Shown: positions 1-11,340, numbered from the stretch's first letter. The stretch: 64,000 nt of DNA from Pomphorhynchus laevis (GCA_012934845.2 WNNJ02000369.1:18287-82286), one strand, 5' to 3'. Program-made: numbers and translations. Notes: generated by a model not told the origin, from the letters alone.

Positions 1-15
1 ATAGACTAAAACTAT

Positions 16-41
16 ATTGCGGATATTATAATATCCGCAAT
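16..41. repeat. perfect 26-bp palindrome
   Basis: Two 13-base arms starting ATTGCGGATATTA are exact reverse complements with no spacer. It lies in otherwise featureless AT-rich DNA at the window edge. It could be the end of a small fold-back element cut by the window, but no second copy was seen. Confidence 0.7.
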
Positions 42-234
42 TTAACTGAATTTTAAACCTATTTCTTTTGAATAGATTATTATTCATTATCAATGAATAA
101 TGAATAATGATTTTCTATGTTTTTGTAAAAAGTTATATTAAAAATAAAAAATATAATTCATTGTCAGTCGATGGATCGAACTAATGCAAAAATTTTAACT
201 TTTCATGTAATTGAATATGATTTTGTGCATTATG

Positions 235-470
235 TATAATAATAAATCTTTATTAAGAAAATTGATAACACACCAGTGGAGCTCTTAGACAAAAATTAAA
301 TCAGACAGAATGGAAAAATAAAAAAATCTGCAGCAAAATAAATGCTTTCTTAATCTGTCACGGATAACTCTAGTAGAATGTGCAACGACATGTGCAATGG
401 CAATACTATAAGCCGCTAACCTTTCACTCGCTGATCACGCTGTTGTTCGTTAATCTTATGGAATGAAACA
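235..470 (-). mobile_element. 3' end remnant of an old LINE
   Basis: On the - strand a short reading (VVAHSTRVIRDRLRKH) resembles the extreme C-terminus of LINE proteins. It is followed by a 3' UTR that resembles the one at 4620-4790 (shared 'atctgtcacgga', 'cagcaaaataaa' and 'cttag' blocks). It is therefore a second, strongly decayed copy of the LINE whose C-terminus is clearer at 4793-5071. The younger LINE at about 480-4362 lies between the two. Only the 3' end is present. Confidence 0.45.
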
Positions 471-491
471 TTAAATTACACTCGAAAAAAA

Positions 492-1743
492 ATGAAAAGT
501 GAGTATACGACGGAGCGATCAAAGCATTCTACGTCGTCAAACAGAAACTTCAATATGGAACAAGGAACAAGTACAATTTCAGATTTAAATATTAATTCCG
601 TCAACGAGGTAAGTGATTTGTTATGCCAATTTAAAGCTGACTCGGGAGTGCTTCCCCCCATTCCTAAATTATCAAACTTGTGCATAATAAATGCTCTGAA
701 ACCGATCGAAAGGCACAAATTATTTCCCACTTTCCTGAGAGAATTCGTGGGAAAATTTAATAATAGAATTTTATTCAATTCTGTTAAGACGCTTGAAAAT
801 GCAATAAGAATTTCCTTCGCTAATGGCAGCGTTATGAAGGAGTATAACGAGTATTTTGCAAACAATTTAGCCCATCTGGGATCGATTACACTCAAACCTA
901 TACAATGTTCCTTAAAAATTTCGAATTTTCCCTCTTTTTCGTCTGAAGATGATCTAACTATGTTACAAAAATCCAATTGCCTCCACTCTGTCAGGCAAGT
1001 TATAGGAAAGCTGGGAGACCCCCTCCCTGTAGCTTTCTGTAAGGCAGATATCGATAACGGATTGCTTCTGTCTAAGTCCGCTTCTAACCCTTTTTTAGGG
1101 TTCAACCTTCGCTTTACTTTAATTGAGGAAGACAATCTAACATATCCTCATTGTAATAATTGCCATGGATGGGGCCATTGGGGATCCTCCTGTGGTAAAA
1201 TAAAGACTTGCGGTGTTTGTGCCTCAGACGCATGTTCCAGTATGTGTAAGGGCGAGATATGCTCAGCTCCTCCCTCCTGCCTTAACTGCGGGGGTAAACA
1301 CCCTGCTTGGTCCCGACGATGTAATCATTTCCGGGAATACCGACAGTTGTTTGCTAAAAAACGGCTAATAAACCCTTCTCTGCAGCTGCTCATCCGGTGG
1401 ATCGAATGTCAAATTCTGATATAATTCTTCTTCTGGACAATACTAAAAAGACGTTAATGTCACAATTTCAAGCGATGTTGACTCCTCTGATCTCGGCACT
1501 CGTGGGGGCGGACTCTGCCCCAATTCCTGCTGAATGTAACCCCCCCCAATCCAAGAAGAGGGGGCTTCCGCAAATAAAGTTCCACCGCTTAAAATTGGAA
1601 AGCTTCTTAATAACATGAACATGGTTGGCGCCTCACTGGGAAATGAAGATATTGCCCAGGGAGCTCTGGCCCTGGACGGGGCTAGTGGCAAGGGGGTAAC
1701 TTTCTTGCACCTAGCTCTGTCTAGGCTGGCTGCTCCTGTCTAA
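492..1743 (+). pseudogene. LINE copy A ORF1, CCHC nucleic-acid-binding protein (broken)
   Basis: Gag-like ORF1 product expected to bind the element RNA. The first 310 codons stay open from the ATG at 492 to 1424. The region near 1140-1340 encodes three Cys/His knuckles: C-x2-C-x4-H-x4-C (CNNCHGWGHWGSSC), a Cys-rich middle one, and C-x2-C-x3-H-x6-C (CLNCGGKHPAWSRRC). Homologous downstream sequence then continues in other frames (a stretch matching 'MSNSDIILLLDN' at 1397-1618, then 'GNEDIAQGAL' to a stop near 1743). At least two frameshifts therefore split the C-terminal third. The start is preceded by an A-run (AAAAAAAATG), as in the copies at 52189 (-) and 61771. The ORF2 ATG follows about 13 bases after the stop. 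Confidence 0.85.
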
Positions 1744-1756
1744 CTGATCTGTCACA

Positions 1757-4246
1757 ATGGTGAGTAAACCCGAGCCTTTTTCACTGAATATTCTTCAGTG
1801 GAATTCGGGAGGTGCTTCCGCCCTTAGACTTTTATCTGGTAGAGATGCAGATGTTATAGTCCTTCAGGAGACGCGGTCTATCCGTCTCCCCCAGGACATT
1901 ACTCGATTTTTCCCAAAGCACACATATTCCCACTATACTCCGTACATAACCCCACCCCACTTCTCTTCATCTCAAGGACTCTTAACCCTAGTTAAATGCT
2001 CCTTAAGGTCTTCCCTCATATTAAATTACTCTTGTCCAGCCCTCTCCTGTCTAGTAGTGTCACTCGTTAAGAACGGTAAACGCCTCAGTATAGCCAATGT
2101 CTACATACGTCCAGGGGAGATTCACAAGAACCGCGACCTCCTGGACGGTATTATTGATAGCGGCTATGACATGATACTTGGAGACTTCAACGACAGAACT
2201 GGTCGTTGGATCAACGCGTCACTTCGCAGAGCTAGGAACGGTTATCTTATTCACAAACCACCGACCCCCACCTTTCATTGCACATCAACAAATTCAATCC
2301 TCGACATTTTACTGCTTCACTCAAGGTGGTTGCTTAAACCTCTCTGTACGGAGCAGTCGCGCCAACAATTGTCCACCTCTCATGACCTAATTCGCTGGAG
2401 AATTGAGGAAGATACATTGCTTCGAAGGAGGTTTCACTTTGATCCGATCAGAGTAGCCTTCTTCCAGGCGGCTATCCGACTCTTTCCCCGAATAGGAAAT
2501 CTGAGTCTGACCGAATTTAATACCTACCTCTCTTCGCAAGCTACCGCGATTCTATCGACCACCTATAAAGGTCGTATATACAATCCCACTCCGACAAAAC
2601 TCAAGGTCCTAGCAAAATTACTGAACCTCCCTAATCTCTCTGCTTCCGCCAAACAGGCCCTCTCGAATGAATACTGGAGCACTAGATACAGGTTCCAGCT
2701 GAGTAGGGATAGGACGAGTATCGCTCGCCTTAATCCTTCTCAGTCTTCCTTCTGGAAGATATTCAAGAAGGAGAAGTTTGTTTGCTGGAAGGATAGAGCA
2801 TTGAGTTGGATAGGGAATGTAGGCCTTGATAAAGTTTTGGAGGAGTCACTAGCCCTACACAACTATGGAGCCACTCAATCACCTCAACCAATCCCGCCTT
2901 GGTGTAACTTCAGGAGTAGGGATCTTTCTGTTACGGATATTCTTAACTCCTGGGGTCCACTCCCGGGCACCTCCAAATCCGTCCTTCCACTTTCTTCTCG
3001 GGTCTGTCAGCTTTTGACAGCTGATCAGAGAAGAGAGGTGGCCGTAACTATGCTTTTAGCCTCCCCATCCGATGTAGCAGGCATCAATGTTAGTAAACGT
3101 GTTTTTATTCCTAAGAAAAAATCCTGTTCATGTCCTAAAGACCTGCGACCCATTTCGATTCAAAATTCCCTCGTGTCGATTTACGAAAAAGCGCTTGCGC
3201 GTAAAATCCGCGACCATTTAAGTAGGCGAAATTTGATCCCTCCAGGTTTTCATGGGTTCGTCAAAGGTCGCTCGGTCCATTCAGCAGTAGGTGAGGTGGA
3301 GCAGTTTTGTCGGGAAAATAGCCATCGCCTAGTTGTGGCTATTTTCCTTGACTTTTCTGCTGCATTTGACCGCATCTCCATTCCTTTTGTGATCTCTTCT
3401 CTCAGGTCCCTCGGGTTGCCTGCGAGAATTGTGAACAGGGTGGAGATCCTGCTGTACACCAAACGGTTTTATTATAAAGACGACCCTGATGCGCGTCAGT
3501 TTTACCCTATTACGGGTGTGCCTCAAGGTTCACCTCTTTCTCCTATCTTATATCTTGCTGCTTCCATTAATCTATTCAAAATATTTAAACGCGAACAACG
3601 TCTTGTGGTGTATGCTGATGACACCACAGCCCTGTTCTCTGGACACAGGTGCAAAGACGTAGTTTCTGACATCAGCCGCTTCTTTTTAAGATTAAAAGAC
3701 CAGTTACCCAAATCCAATCTTATCTTAAACTCCGCCAAATCGCAGGCGGTTGTCTTTCATGGCACCACTGCAACAAAGAAAAAACTTAAGAGATTAGCAC
3801 TCTCTGCACTCTCCTCCATATTTGCCTCTGAACCACTCCCCACCTTCACAAGTCGAGTAAAATACCTGGGGTTCACCGTTACGGTGAACTGGTCGGCGAA
3901 AGCTGACCTGGATAGACTTAAACGTATCCTGAAGAAAGCTAGGTGGGCTCTGAAACGGGCTCAGCATCTGTCATTGAAAGGGAAAACCCAGGTGCGCCTT
4001 TGGGGTACCTGGGCTATCTCGGGATTAGTCTTCTTCTCTAGAGGACGTCCCCCAGAGCAAAGACTAAGGTTCCTGAAGCTCCTCGTCTCTCGTTTACCCA
4101 TCATAGTCCGCGCCGATTGGATCCTTCGGTGGGTGAAAGACCAGGGTGGTTCAGTCGGAAGGCGGCGTGTTGGATCGGTTGGGGGCTCAGATCCCCATGG
4201 ATTTGAGGCCATTAATGTTTTAAAGAAGACTGACATGCAACTTTGA
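1757..4246 (+). CDS. LINE copy A ORF2, APE-type endonuclease plus reverse transcriptase
   Basis: An 829-residue polyprotein for target-primed reverse transcription. The N-terminal exonuclease-endonuclease-phosphatase domain (about 8-220) shows QE at 37-38, GDFND near 141-145 and a late SHD motif near 206. The RT follows: LRPISIQN, DFSAAFD (first catalytic Asp near 532), GVPQGSPLSP, and YADD at about 619-622. There is no RNase H domain after the thumb, as in Jockey-clade elements. The last residues differ from the copy ending at 58130 (WFSRKAACLIGCGLRSPWT). Here a base lost just before 'ggtggttcag' shifts the frame, so the 829-residue end is not the ancestral one. Otherwise it is open throughout. 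Confidence 0.92.
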   Translation: MVSKPEPFSLNILQWNSGGASALRLLSGRDADVIVLQETRSIRLPQDITRFFPKHTYSHYTPYITPPHFSSSQGLLTLVKCSLRSSLILNYSCPALSCLVVSLVKNGKRLSIANVYIRPGEIHKNRDLLDGIIDSGYDMILGDFNDRTGRWINASLRRARNGYLIHKPPTPTFHCTSTNSILDILLLHSRWLLKPLCTEQSRQQLSTSHDLIRWRIEEDTLLRRRFHFDPIRVAFFQAAIRLFPRIGNLSLTEFNTYLSSQATAILSTTYKGRIYNPTPTKLKVLAKLLNLPNLSASAKQALSNEYWSTRYRFQLSRDRTSIARLNPSQSSFWKIFKKEKFVCWKDRALSWIGNVGLDKVLEESLALHNYGATQSPQPIPPWCNFRSRDLSVTDILNSWGPLPGTSKSVLPLSSRVCQLLTADQRREVAVTMLLASPSDVAGINVSKRVFIPKKKSCSCPKDLRPISIQNSLVSIYEKALARKIRDHLSRRNLIPPGFHGFVKGRSVHSAVGEVEQFCRENSHRLVVAIFLDFSAAFDRISIPFVISSLRSLGLPARIVNRVEILLYTKRFYYKDDPDARQFYPITGVPQGSPLSPILYLAASINLFKIFKREQRLVVYADDTTALFSGHRCKDVVSDISRFFLRLKDQLPKSNLILNSAKSQAVVFHGTTATKKKLKRLALSALSSIFASEPLPTFTSRVKYLGFTVTVNWSAKADLDRLKRILKKARWALKRAQHLSLKGKTQVRLWGTWAISGLVFFSRGRPPEQRLRFLKLLVSRLPIIVRADWILRWVKDQGGSVGRRRVGSVGGSDPHGFEAINVLKKTDMQL

Positions 4247-4362
4247 AGATTGTCAATTCATCGTGAAGAAGATTAGATAAAGGCTTGATAGTAACTGTCT
4301 TCTGTTAATGGTTTTATCCTGCATGTTTATTTTTAATAAAATCTTCATTTATTTATTTATTT

Positions 4363-4619
4363 AATCTTATGTACATAAAAACCGCAAGCACACCTTTTGT
4401 AAAATGTTCCACCGCAGTAAATATTTTATTTGATGGTGCGTTTGATATCCCATCACAAACATAAAATACAAGAGAAGATTGTAAATTGTGCTGCTTTTCT
4501 TAAGCATCATCCATCGCGTGATCGGGCAATGTTTGAAAAGTTTCTTTTGCTAGAATACGCTCCCTTAACCGAATTCTACGAAAATCGAGCACACTAAATC
4601 GAGCACTTTAAAATCGAGA
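4363..4619. other. AT-rich spacer, no gene seen
   Basis: Follows the (TTTA)n tail of LINE copy A. It contains a short iteration of 'aaatcgagcac/aaaatcgagatca' near 4575-4615 but no recognisable coding or structured element. Confidence 0.5.
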
Positions 4620-5071
4620 TCATTACGCTGATAATGTATTTTATTATTATGAGAATACAACAGTCGAGATCACTTAGCTCTTAATGTTGGATATGTGTGT
4701 TAGAAATTATACAAAAAATTAAAGCAGAAATAAGGAAAAAAGGAAAGAATCAGCAGCATAATAAACGTTGTCTTGATCTGTCACGGAAAACTTTAAGAAT
4801 GTGCAATGACTAAAAAGTCGTCCAAAACATACCATCCGTTGATTGCGCGATGTTGAAATGACTTGAGAACTACCGTCTTACATACTTGCTTTCTTAGTTT
4901 AGCATTATGTCCTCTTGTATGATTATGACCGCTTATTGAAGTCAGATGCTTTAAAAACTCGCTCCCATACCCAAGCATTACTAAATGATGCAAGTAAACG
5001 AGGTTAATAAATGATCTACGTGACTCGAGGGTATTTATTCCTAATTTCTTAAGTCGATGTTTATAGGACAA
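4620..5071 (-). mobile_element. LINE C-terminus and 3' UTR remnant
   Basis: The - strand reads 92 open codons (5071 to 4793) with the typical C-terminal tail of CR1/RTE-like LINE proteins: LESRRSFINLVYLHHL, then TRGHNAKLRKQ, then FQHRAINGWYVLDD. It ends in a V-x-A-H-S stretch that continues after a stop as SLKVFRDRSRQRLL. No RT is left, so it is a 5'-truncated or internally deleted copy. The 3' UTR at 4620-4790 resembles 235-400. Confidence 0.65.
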
Positions 5072-5600
5072 ACTGTAAAAATCTATTACCTGTTTAGAAG
5101 ATAAACGTAAAACTATTTCGATTATTCATTTATCCTTCACAAAAATTGGGGCAGCTGCTAAATGACCATATTCAATAATCAGTATTCTAAAAATTCGAAG
5201 GGCAATGATCGAAAATGAACGGCTATGTCATCTTCATGCAATATTTCTTCTTTTGCGGCTTTTAAGAGTCATTTAAGATTAAGGTAGTAAACTAGTGACT
5301 TTGTCGACATACATATGGCAAGGAATCCACTTAACACGAATTTTAGGCGACTGATAAAACAAAACTTGTTCCCCTTAATATGATGAAATTGTAATATAAA
5401 CTGATGAAATTTAAACATCTGGTGAGAACATTTATTATCAACGATGCACAGATAAGTACATTTTCTTAACTTGAATAATTTTACAAATACTAGAAGGTAG
5501 TCGGAATTCCCATAAGAATTACACCTTCTTGGTTGCAGTATATAAAGAGTGATGTTGGTATATTTTTTAAATCAAATCTAGAATTTTCACGAATAATATA
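5072..5600. other. no feature recognised
   Basis: AT-rich sequence with no open frame that resembles a known family and no obvious repeat; probably decayed repeat DNA. Confidence 0.4.
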
Positions 5601-5602
5601 TC

Positions 5603-5835
5603 CATATAGTTATTATAGGAACGAAGAAGAAAATATCCTTTATTTGATTAAATATCTATATTTTGATAGCTCCTGCTATCATCATCAGGATTACAAAAAA
5701 ATTGTTTCAATTTTTAATTTTTCAATTTGAAACATTTTTTTTGTAATCCTGATGATGATAACAGGAGCTATCGAAATATAGAATTTTAATCAAATAAAGG
5801 ATATTTTCTTCTTCGTTCCTGTAATAACTATATAT
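5603..5835. mobile_element. fold-back element with about 115-bp arms
   Basis: Left arm (about 5603-5717) and right arm (about 5720-5835) are near-perfect reverse complements joined by almost no loop. Shared blocks include 'ggaacgaagaagaaaatatc' and 'gatagctcctg/caggagctatc'. The right arm contains CTGATGATGATAACAGGAGC followed by TATCGAAATAT (5749-5780). That resembles a hammerhead core (CTGATGA, short GATA/TATC helix, GAAA) and recurs at 13569 and 14711. It is likely derived from the terminal repeats of Penelope-like elements. Confidence 0.75.
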
Positions 5836-6230
5836 TTGAAATGGAAGAAGATTGTGGTTATAGTATTTATTATAATATATTCAATTGATGTATATTGTAC
5901 TAGCGTCGCAAGCAATTCATACGTTGTTAATATTCTGATCCCATAACTGTTCAAAACAGAAGATTATCGTGTCTGATTCAATATTACTTGTAGGCGGACA
6001 GTATAAAGTTATCAGCATTAATTGAAGTTTTTAATGAAATTTTTTAGTTTAGTACGTAAAAGTTTAATTTTTTAAATCCATAATTTGATAAACTGCAATA
6101 ATCTCTATGCCAATATTCATTTTATTAAAATACAAGTTTTATCAAAATGTATATCATCTCAGCAAAATACAGACACATCTACATATTGTTTGAAAAGTTC
6201 CACCGAAATTAAAAAATGTAACCGGGGATA
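5836..6230. other. no feature recognised
   Basis: AT-rich spacer between a fold-back element and an antisense LINE; no frame or repeat could be assigned. Confidence 0.4.
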
Positions 6231-7775
6231 TTAATCATAACAAAGGGGAGAAAGGAGGATGGAGTGGTTGACGATGTCGAAGGCGGAGGAGAGGTAGAGG
6301 GAGATGATAACACTATATAGAGCCTTGTTACGAGAAATGAGTAAGTCGTTGTAAACATTCATGCATGCGATTTCTGTGGAGTGATTAGTGCGGAAAGCGG
6401 ATTGGAAAAGAGGGTACATATTGGATGAAGAGAGATAAACGTTGATCTGTATTAAGATATGGCGCTCTAAGAGCTTGAAAAGTGTAGGGAGGAGTGAAAT
6501 GGGGTGATAGCTAGAAGGAACGGAGGGGTCGAGCGATTGTTTCTTAAGGAGACGACGAACGATGGCGGATTTCCATTGTGAAGGAAATATACGACTGCGG
6601 ATGGAAAAGTTAAACAAGGTGGCGAGGAAAGGGAATACAGATGAGCATATAGATTTAAGCATGTGAGTAGGCAGGGGATCGGCAGGTGAGGTTTTGTTGG
6701 GCAAGGGCATGAGGACAGATGAGACTTCGCAGGTAAGACATGGATAAGATGAAAGAGTTCCGGGAGGATGAGGCTAGTAGTAGTGAGATGGAATGGAGAC
6801 GGGGTTGTGAGAGAGCAATGTGGATACTTTGATCTGAAGAAATGACGAATAATCATGGGGATTGATGTTGCAAGACGAAGAGCAGCGAGAAAGGATCGAG
6901 TTAAAAGTATGCCAGAGAGACTTACAGTTTAATGTAGTGTTGATTTTATGTTGTCAGAAGGTGTTGCATTTGGTGCGTACTAGGTTGATATAAAGCCGAC
7001 GAAGAGCAAGATAGGAATCACGGAGAGACGAAGTGAGCGAGTGGATATCACGTCTAAGAGAGTGGTGATAGACTCTCAAAGCATGACGGAGTCGACGCTT
7101 TGAGAGTAGGCATTGGATGTCAAACCATGGGGCATGGTGCAAGCGACGGTGAGGGTGAGGCTTGAAGGGCAAGAGAATTATCGAGAGTGGATGTGAGTTC
7201 AGAGTCAAAAAGAAAGGCAAGATCGTGAGGAGAGTATGATGTTCTTGTGTGAGAAGATAGGGACGATTTAAGTTAGGCGGAGTGGAGAAGGGGGATGTCA
7301 AGATTTATTCGAGGGCCACCTAAGATGGAAGGTGTGTGAGCGTGGAGGTGTTAGAAGTGAGATCAAGGGTGACGAGCGTGTGATCGGATAGGCCAGGATC
7401 ATAGATGAACAGTGAGGTGTAGGCAGCAAAACGATTGGGTACATCGATGATGTCGAGTGCCCTTAAGGATATGTGTGGGGGCAGTGGAGATTAGTTTGTA
7501 ATTGTAGTTGGGTAGAATGTTGATGAACCGGATGGAATCGGTGGAAAAGGGGTGGTCGAGGCGGATGTTAAAGTCGCTAACAACGAGTGAAGCGATGGAG
7601 GACAATGAACAATGGGAATGGAGGTCAGCGAGTTTGGTAAAAAATAAGGAGCTAGGAGCTGATGAACCAGGACGGTATACAATGGCGATATTCAGCGTGA
7701 TCGGGCTAGAAGAACGACAAGTGAGCAATTTAAAAGAGCAAGGACTGTTTGTGGGAGTATTTTTTGAAGGCATTC
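6231..7775 (-). mobile_element. L2/CR1-type LINE fragment, decayed
   Basis: On the - strand, C-terminal half of an APE-type endonuclease (7773-7399: IAIVYRPGSSAP, VVSDFNIRLDHP), then the linker typical of L2/CR1 (7301-6954: HAPWFDIQCLLSKRRLRHAL). The RT start follows (6710-6231: PADPLPTHMLKSICSS, FPSQWKSAIVRRLLKK, YHPISLLPTLFKLLERHI, FQSAFRTNHSTE, LYLSSAFDIVNHSILL). Pieces lie in several frames with stops between them. The element stops abruptly after the SSAFD box, so the YxDD motif, thumb and 3' UTR are missing; the 5' part of the endonuclease is also absent. Both ends truncated suggests later deletion or rearrangement. Guanine-rich on the + strand, unlike its AT-rich neighbours. Confidence 0.8.
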
Positions 7776-7849
7776 TACGAAAGATTTAAAATAGTAATAT
7801 ACAATAAATAAAAAATTAAGCAAAACTATAGATTACAATTCTAAAATAT

Positions 7850-8165
7850 TTGTTATTAAATCAATATCAGGTTTACAATTGAGCATCAATATATTTTGTA
7901 TAAAAATTATTCTTGACATGTTTGTCCAGAATCAAATAATAATTGTTTTCTTTCTAACTCCACTTAAATCTCTTTACTCTTATTAAATGCTATTATATCA
8001 TTATTGTTTAAGGAATGCTCTATAGCAGTCTCAAATAGTGTTCTTTTTAAAGCATATTTATGCTGGTCAATAGTTTAACTTCTGCTATTATTGACCTATC
8101 ACAGTCACCACATTGTATTTGATATACAATATCATCCTGTATTTTATGTATTGTTAGTGTAAATT
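7850..8165 (-). mobile_element. Penelope-like remnant, GIY-YIG domain
   Basis: The - strand reads DIVYQIQCGDCDRSIIAEV, then in other frames an H-containing block and AIEHSLNNNDIIAFN. This matches the GIY-YIG endonuclease layout of canonical Penelope-like elements: (I/V)Y-x-I-x-C-x2-C, then a helix, then EH and a terminal N. Multiple frame breaks; the RT is not present next to it. A related GIY-YIG domain is seen with its RT at 18340-19255. Confidence 0.55.
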
Positions 8166-8199
8166 TAGTGTAAATTAAATCTAGAAGATAATTCTTTAT

Positions 8200-8370
8200 C
8201 TGTCTACATTATTACTTGAAAGCTTGTCTACATTACTTGACAGTCTGTCTACTTTATTACTTCAACAGCCTGTCTTCAATATATATATTACCTGACATGT
8301 TCTCTATTGACTTGAAAGCTAGTCTTTATCACTTGAAAGCTAGTCTACAGACTTTATTACTTGGCATTAA
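8200..8370. repeat. degenerate minisatellite (ACTTGAAAGCTAGTCTA type)
   Basis: Six to eight imperfect copies of a unit around 'ttacttgaaagctagtctac', varied by small insertions. No coding content. The surrounding 8371-8800 is plain AT-rich DNA. Confidence 0.6.
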
Positions 8371-8802
8371 ACATTCGATGTTAAGCAATTTTTAAAATAT
8401 ATAATTTAAAAAAAATATATAAAAATTTTGAAATTAAAATTCAAAATCGTTAAAAATTTTGATTAAATTTTTTTCTGAGGAATAAACTGATTTTGATACA
8501 GGATAATTAATAAAGAAATATTTAGACAAAATTTGAAGACTCAAAGGAATTGTAATCGAATCAGGGAAACGGCGTCTTAGTGAGACTGGGGTCAAAAACT
8601 CAATTCCTTTTTACTCAAATTACTTCGAGACGAAGTAATTCCTTATTATTTGTTTATTATTATATTTTGAAATAAATTATTCTAAAGATAATAAAGTAAG
8701 TTGCTAAAATACTATTGGATTAGACTACATTTAGATTACATTATTTATTTACATTTAGATTACATTTTTAAATATCATTAATGTCGTCTGATATAATTTT
8801 AG

Positions 8803-8943
8803 ATGCTTACCACCTTTAAAGGTTGGTTTAGGCAGAAAAAGAAGGAAAATTGTTGGTTTTGTTGCCAAGACCAAGATGTAGATTCCTCACAATCGGAATG
8901 GTGGAAATGCAAATTCTGCGATCAGTATAATGGTTTCTTAGAG
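8803..8943 (+). CDS. TMEM201/Ima1-like gene, Ima1_N exon (first seen)
   Basis: The 47 codons include NCWFCCQDQD, then WWKCKFCDQYNGFLE. These are the paired C-x2-C zinc-ribbon motifs and the QYNGF signature that open the Ima1 N-terminal domain of TMEM201/SAMP1/NET5, an inner-nuclear-membrane protein linked to the LINC complex and nuclear positioning. The exon ends TTA-GAG followed by GTTAAA, phase 0. The ATG at 8803 is directly preceded by TTTTAG. It could be a true start, or the TAG could be a splice acceptor after an upstream exon encoding the N-terminal membrane helix of the human protein; I could not find that exon. The next exon (13860) joins in frame to give YNGFLE-DGDYRYPVPG, exactly the family order (human YNGF-x3-GDYNKPIP). 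Confidence 0.85.
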
Positions 8944-9429
8944 GTTAAACTTTATATATAACTAATATTTTTTAGCTTATAAATAATATTTTAATTAAAA
9001 ATAAAAATAAATTGTTTAATGTAAAAAGTTAAGAATAAAAAATAAAAGATAAATAAAATATCAATAAAATAAACAATTAAATTTTTTATTAATTACAAAT
9101 AATAATGTTAATAATATTTAACAAATTTTACGATTAAAATTATAATTAAAATTAAAATTTTACGATTAATGCTTACGATTAATCTTACCACTGAGAAGAT
9201 AAAAATCTTATCAACTTTGGAATTTGAAATATCTTTTGTATCTTACTATACAAAAGATCTTATTATCTTATATTTAATTAAAATCTTGTATCTTAGATAT
9301 AGAATATTATTATATTATTATTAATTTATTAATGATTAAGTTTATATATAATCTATAAAATTATATATATTTTGTGATATTACATAGTTACAATTGATAG
9401 TTACAATTAATTCAGAAATCAAATATAAT

Positions 9430-9625
9430 TTCCTCTTTATATTTTTAATATATATAGGTATATATAAAATAGAGGTATATACATATACCTATATACATTT
9501 ATATATACCTATATAGATGTATATACCTATATACCTATAAATGTATATAGATATACCTATATACATATCTTTTATAAGATATCTTTTATATCTTTTTTCA
9601 GGTATATTGTATATACCTATATATA
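9430..9625. repeat. TATACCTATATA microsatellite
   Basis: Imperfect iteration of 'tatatacctatata' with interruptions near 9560-9590. The apparent - strand reading frame through it (rich in YIGIY) is a by-product of the repeat. Confidence 0.8.
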
Positions 9626-10179
9626 TTATATATAAAAAATGAAAATGACGTTTTATTTCTGGATCAAATGTCATCGATTTAGAAATGAATCAATGACATT
9701 TATTTATGGGAACATTGATTTGCGGGGACATTTGATTTCTTAATAGTTATAGATAAATTCAATAGTAACTAGTATGAAAAATACATTGTTTCAATATATC
9801 TACTATAATATTTGAATTTATAGAATTATCTTTGGAATAGGCCACTGTGAATTTTCTTCTAATAAAATTTAATAGTTTCACAAAATAATTTATAAAAATG
9901 CAAAAAATGTAATATCTCAGATTTGTTATTTTTTATTATAGAAAATTTATTTAAAATCTTAAGCGATAAAATTTTCAGTGGAAATTAGTCAGTCGATTTC
10001 ATCAGTCGATATGAATGATGTAACGAGTCGCTACTACAACGCTACTACTATTAATAACATTTTAATCATTAAATAGATTATTTATTAAATCAGCACAAAA
10101 TCTTAAAATCTTAAGCGAAAAATTTCTATGGATAAAAAATAATATACTTTGTATTAGAATAAGATACTAGATAATCAAA

Positions 10180-10435
10180 ATTCATCAGAGGAAATACATC
10201 ATTAGCATGTATTTGGACCCGCTGCTATGTTGGGTAGAGGAGTTAGGGGCCGAAACCTGATTGCGTACTGGTTCCTCCTGATATTCAAATTAGTTTGTAC
10301 CACCAGATAATCAAATTTCACCAGAAATACGTCATTAGCGCGTATTTGGCCTCTTCGCCATGTTATGTAAAGAAATAAGGGTCGAAACATAGCAGTTCCT
10401 CCTGATGACCTCTAATCCTTATTCTAATATAATAC
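10180..10435 (+). repeat. Penelope-like terminal module, tandem dimer
   Basis: Two adjacent monomers (about 10180-10295 and 10300-10435). Each has a hairpin around a TTAGC loop ('aaatac..tcattagc..gtattt'), a GG(C)C-rich stretch, a (G/T)CGAAAC box and 'gttcctcctgat'. The same module follows the RYIDD RT at 53351 and occurs inverted at 22105 and 21357, which ties it to that element's 3' end. A dimer is notable because Penelope-like elements are known to carry tandem terminal repeats. Confidence 0.6.
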
Positions 10436-10499
10436 AATTTTTATTCTAATACAATAACAATTTCAATTTTTTATTTTAACTTGATTTAAATTATAAAAA

Positions 10500-11340
10500 A
10501 TCTTATAGCAATTATTATTTTATTATTTAATTATTAAATTTTGAGTTAGCATTATTATGTTTTGTTTATTTTATAATTATATTAAATACGTAGACTCAGT
10601 TAGCTGATTTGATTTATTAGTCAAATTTTAGATAGCTAACTGCTATCAGCATCAGAACGAAAAAATCTTGTTTTGATGACGACGAAAGAAATAATTCTAT
10701 TAACTCTTTCCTTTTCAATAAAAAATTAAAACATATGAGAGAGCATTCATAATATAAACTTAACTTTATTGTTTTCAAAGGATCATTCATAAAAATGATT
10801 TTTATTTTAAATTTCAATTTTTTATTTTAACTTGATATAAATTATAAAAAATCTTAAAACAATTATTTATTTTATTATTTAATTATTAAATTTTGATTTA
10901 GCATTATTATGTTTTGTTTAGTTGATAATTATATTAAATACGTAGACTCAGTTAGCTGATTTGATTTATTCCTTTTGTCTACAGAATTTCATTTTAGCAG
11001 TTCTTATTATGCCCTTTAATCTAAATTAAATAAGCTGTAAATCGTTCTTTTGAACATTAAAGATTCAATAATATTTTATATGCCAATAATGCACTTGTAA
11101 ATTTATATCAAAAGATTGAAAATATCAAAATTATAAAAACATCAAAACAATCGAATCATGTAATCAAATAAATTGTCATCAAGATGTGTTCAACAAAAAT
11201 ATAACTACACATTTATTTCTTTAATATTTCTTTCCTATTATTTAATTATTAAATTCTGATTTAGCATTAGTATGTTTTGTTTATTTTTTTAGTTGATAAT
11301 TATATTAAATACGTAGACTCAGTTAGCTGATTTGATTTTA
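10500..11340 (+). repeat. three copies of a roughly 100-bp AT repeat
   Basis: Copies near 10515-10620, 10864-10972 and 11235-11338 share 'tagcattattatgttttgtt', a variable gap, then 'tacgtagactcagttagctg'. Part of it follows the RT at 53560-53635. Inverted relatives lie near 21135-21175 and 21920-21965, each close to a terminal module. It is probably part of the same Penelope-like element's terminal region. Confidence 0.6.

Larger units (their letters stand above)
480..4362 (+). mobile_element. near full-length CCHC/APE LINE, copy A
   Basis: Two-ORF non-LTR retrotransposon of the Jockey/I group: a zinc-knuckle ORF1, then an endonuclease plus RT ORF2 with no RNase H domain. The 3' UTR ends in AATAAAATCTTCATTTATTT, a (TTTA)n tail. 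It belongs to the same family as the copies at 48345-52195, 54424-58250 and 61771-64000; ORF2 proteins of A and the 54-58 kb copy differ at only scattered residues, so the family moved fairly recently. ORF1 is broken and the ORF2 C-terminus altered, so this copy is probably dead. Clade assignment beyond Jockey/I would need a tree. Confidence 0.9.

Noticed and set aside
476-1135. 219-codon open frame antisense to LINE ORF1
   Set aside because: The opposite strand carries a clear CCHC ORF1 with homologues in three other copies; the antisense frame is a shadow.
9489-9674. 61-codon - strand frame rich in YIGIY
   Set aside because: Produced by the TATACC-type microsatellite.
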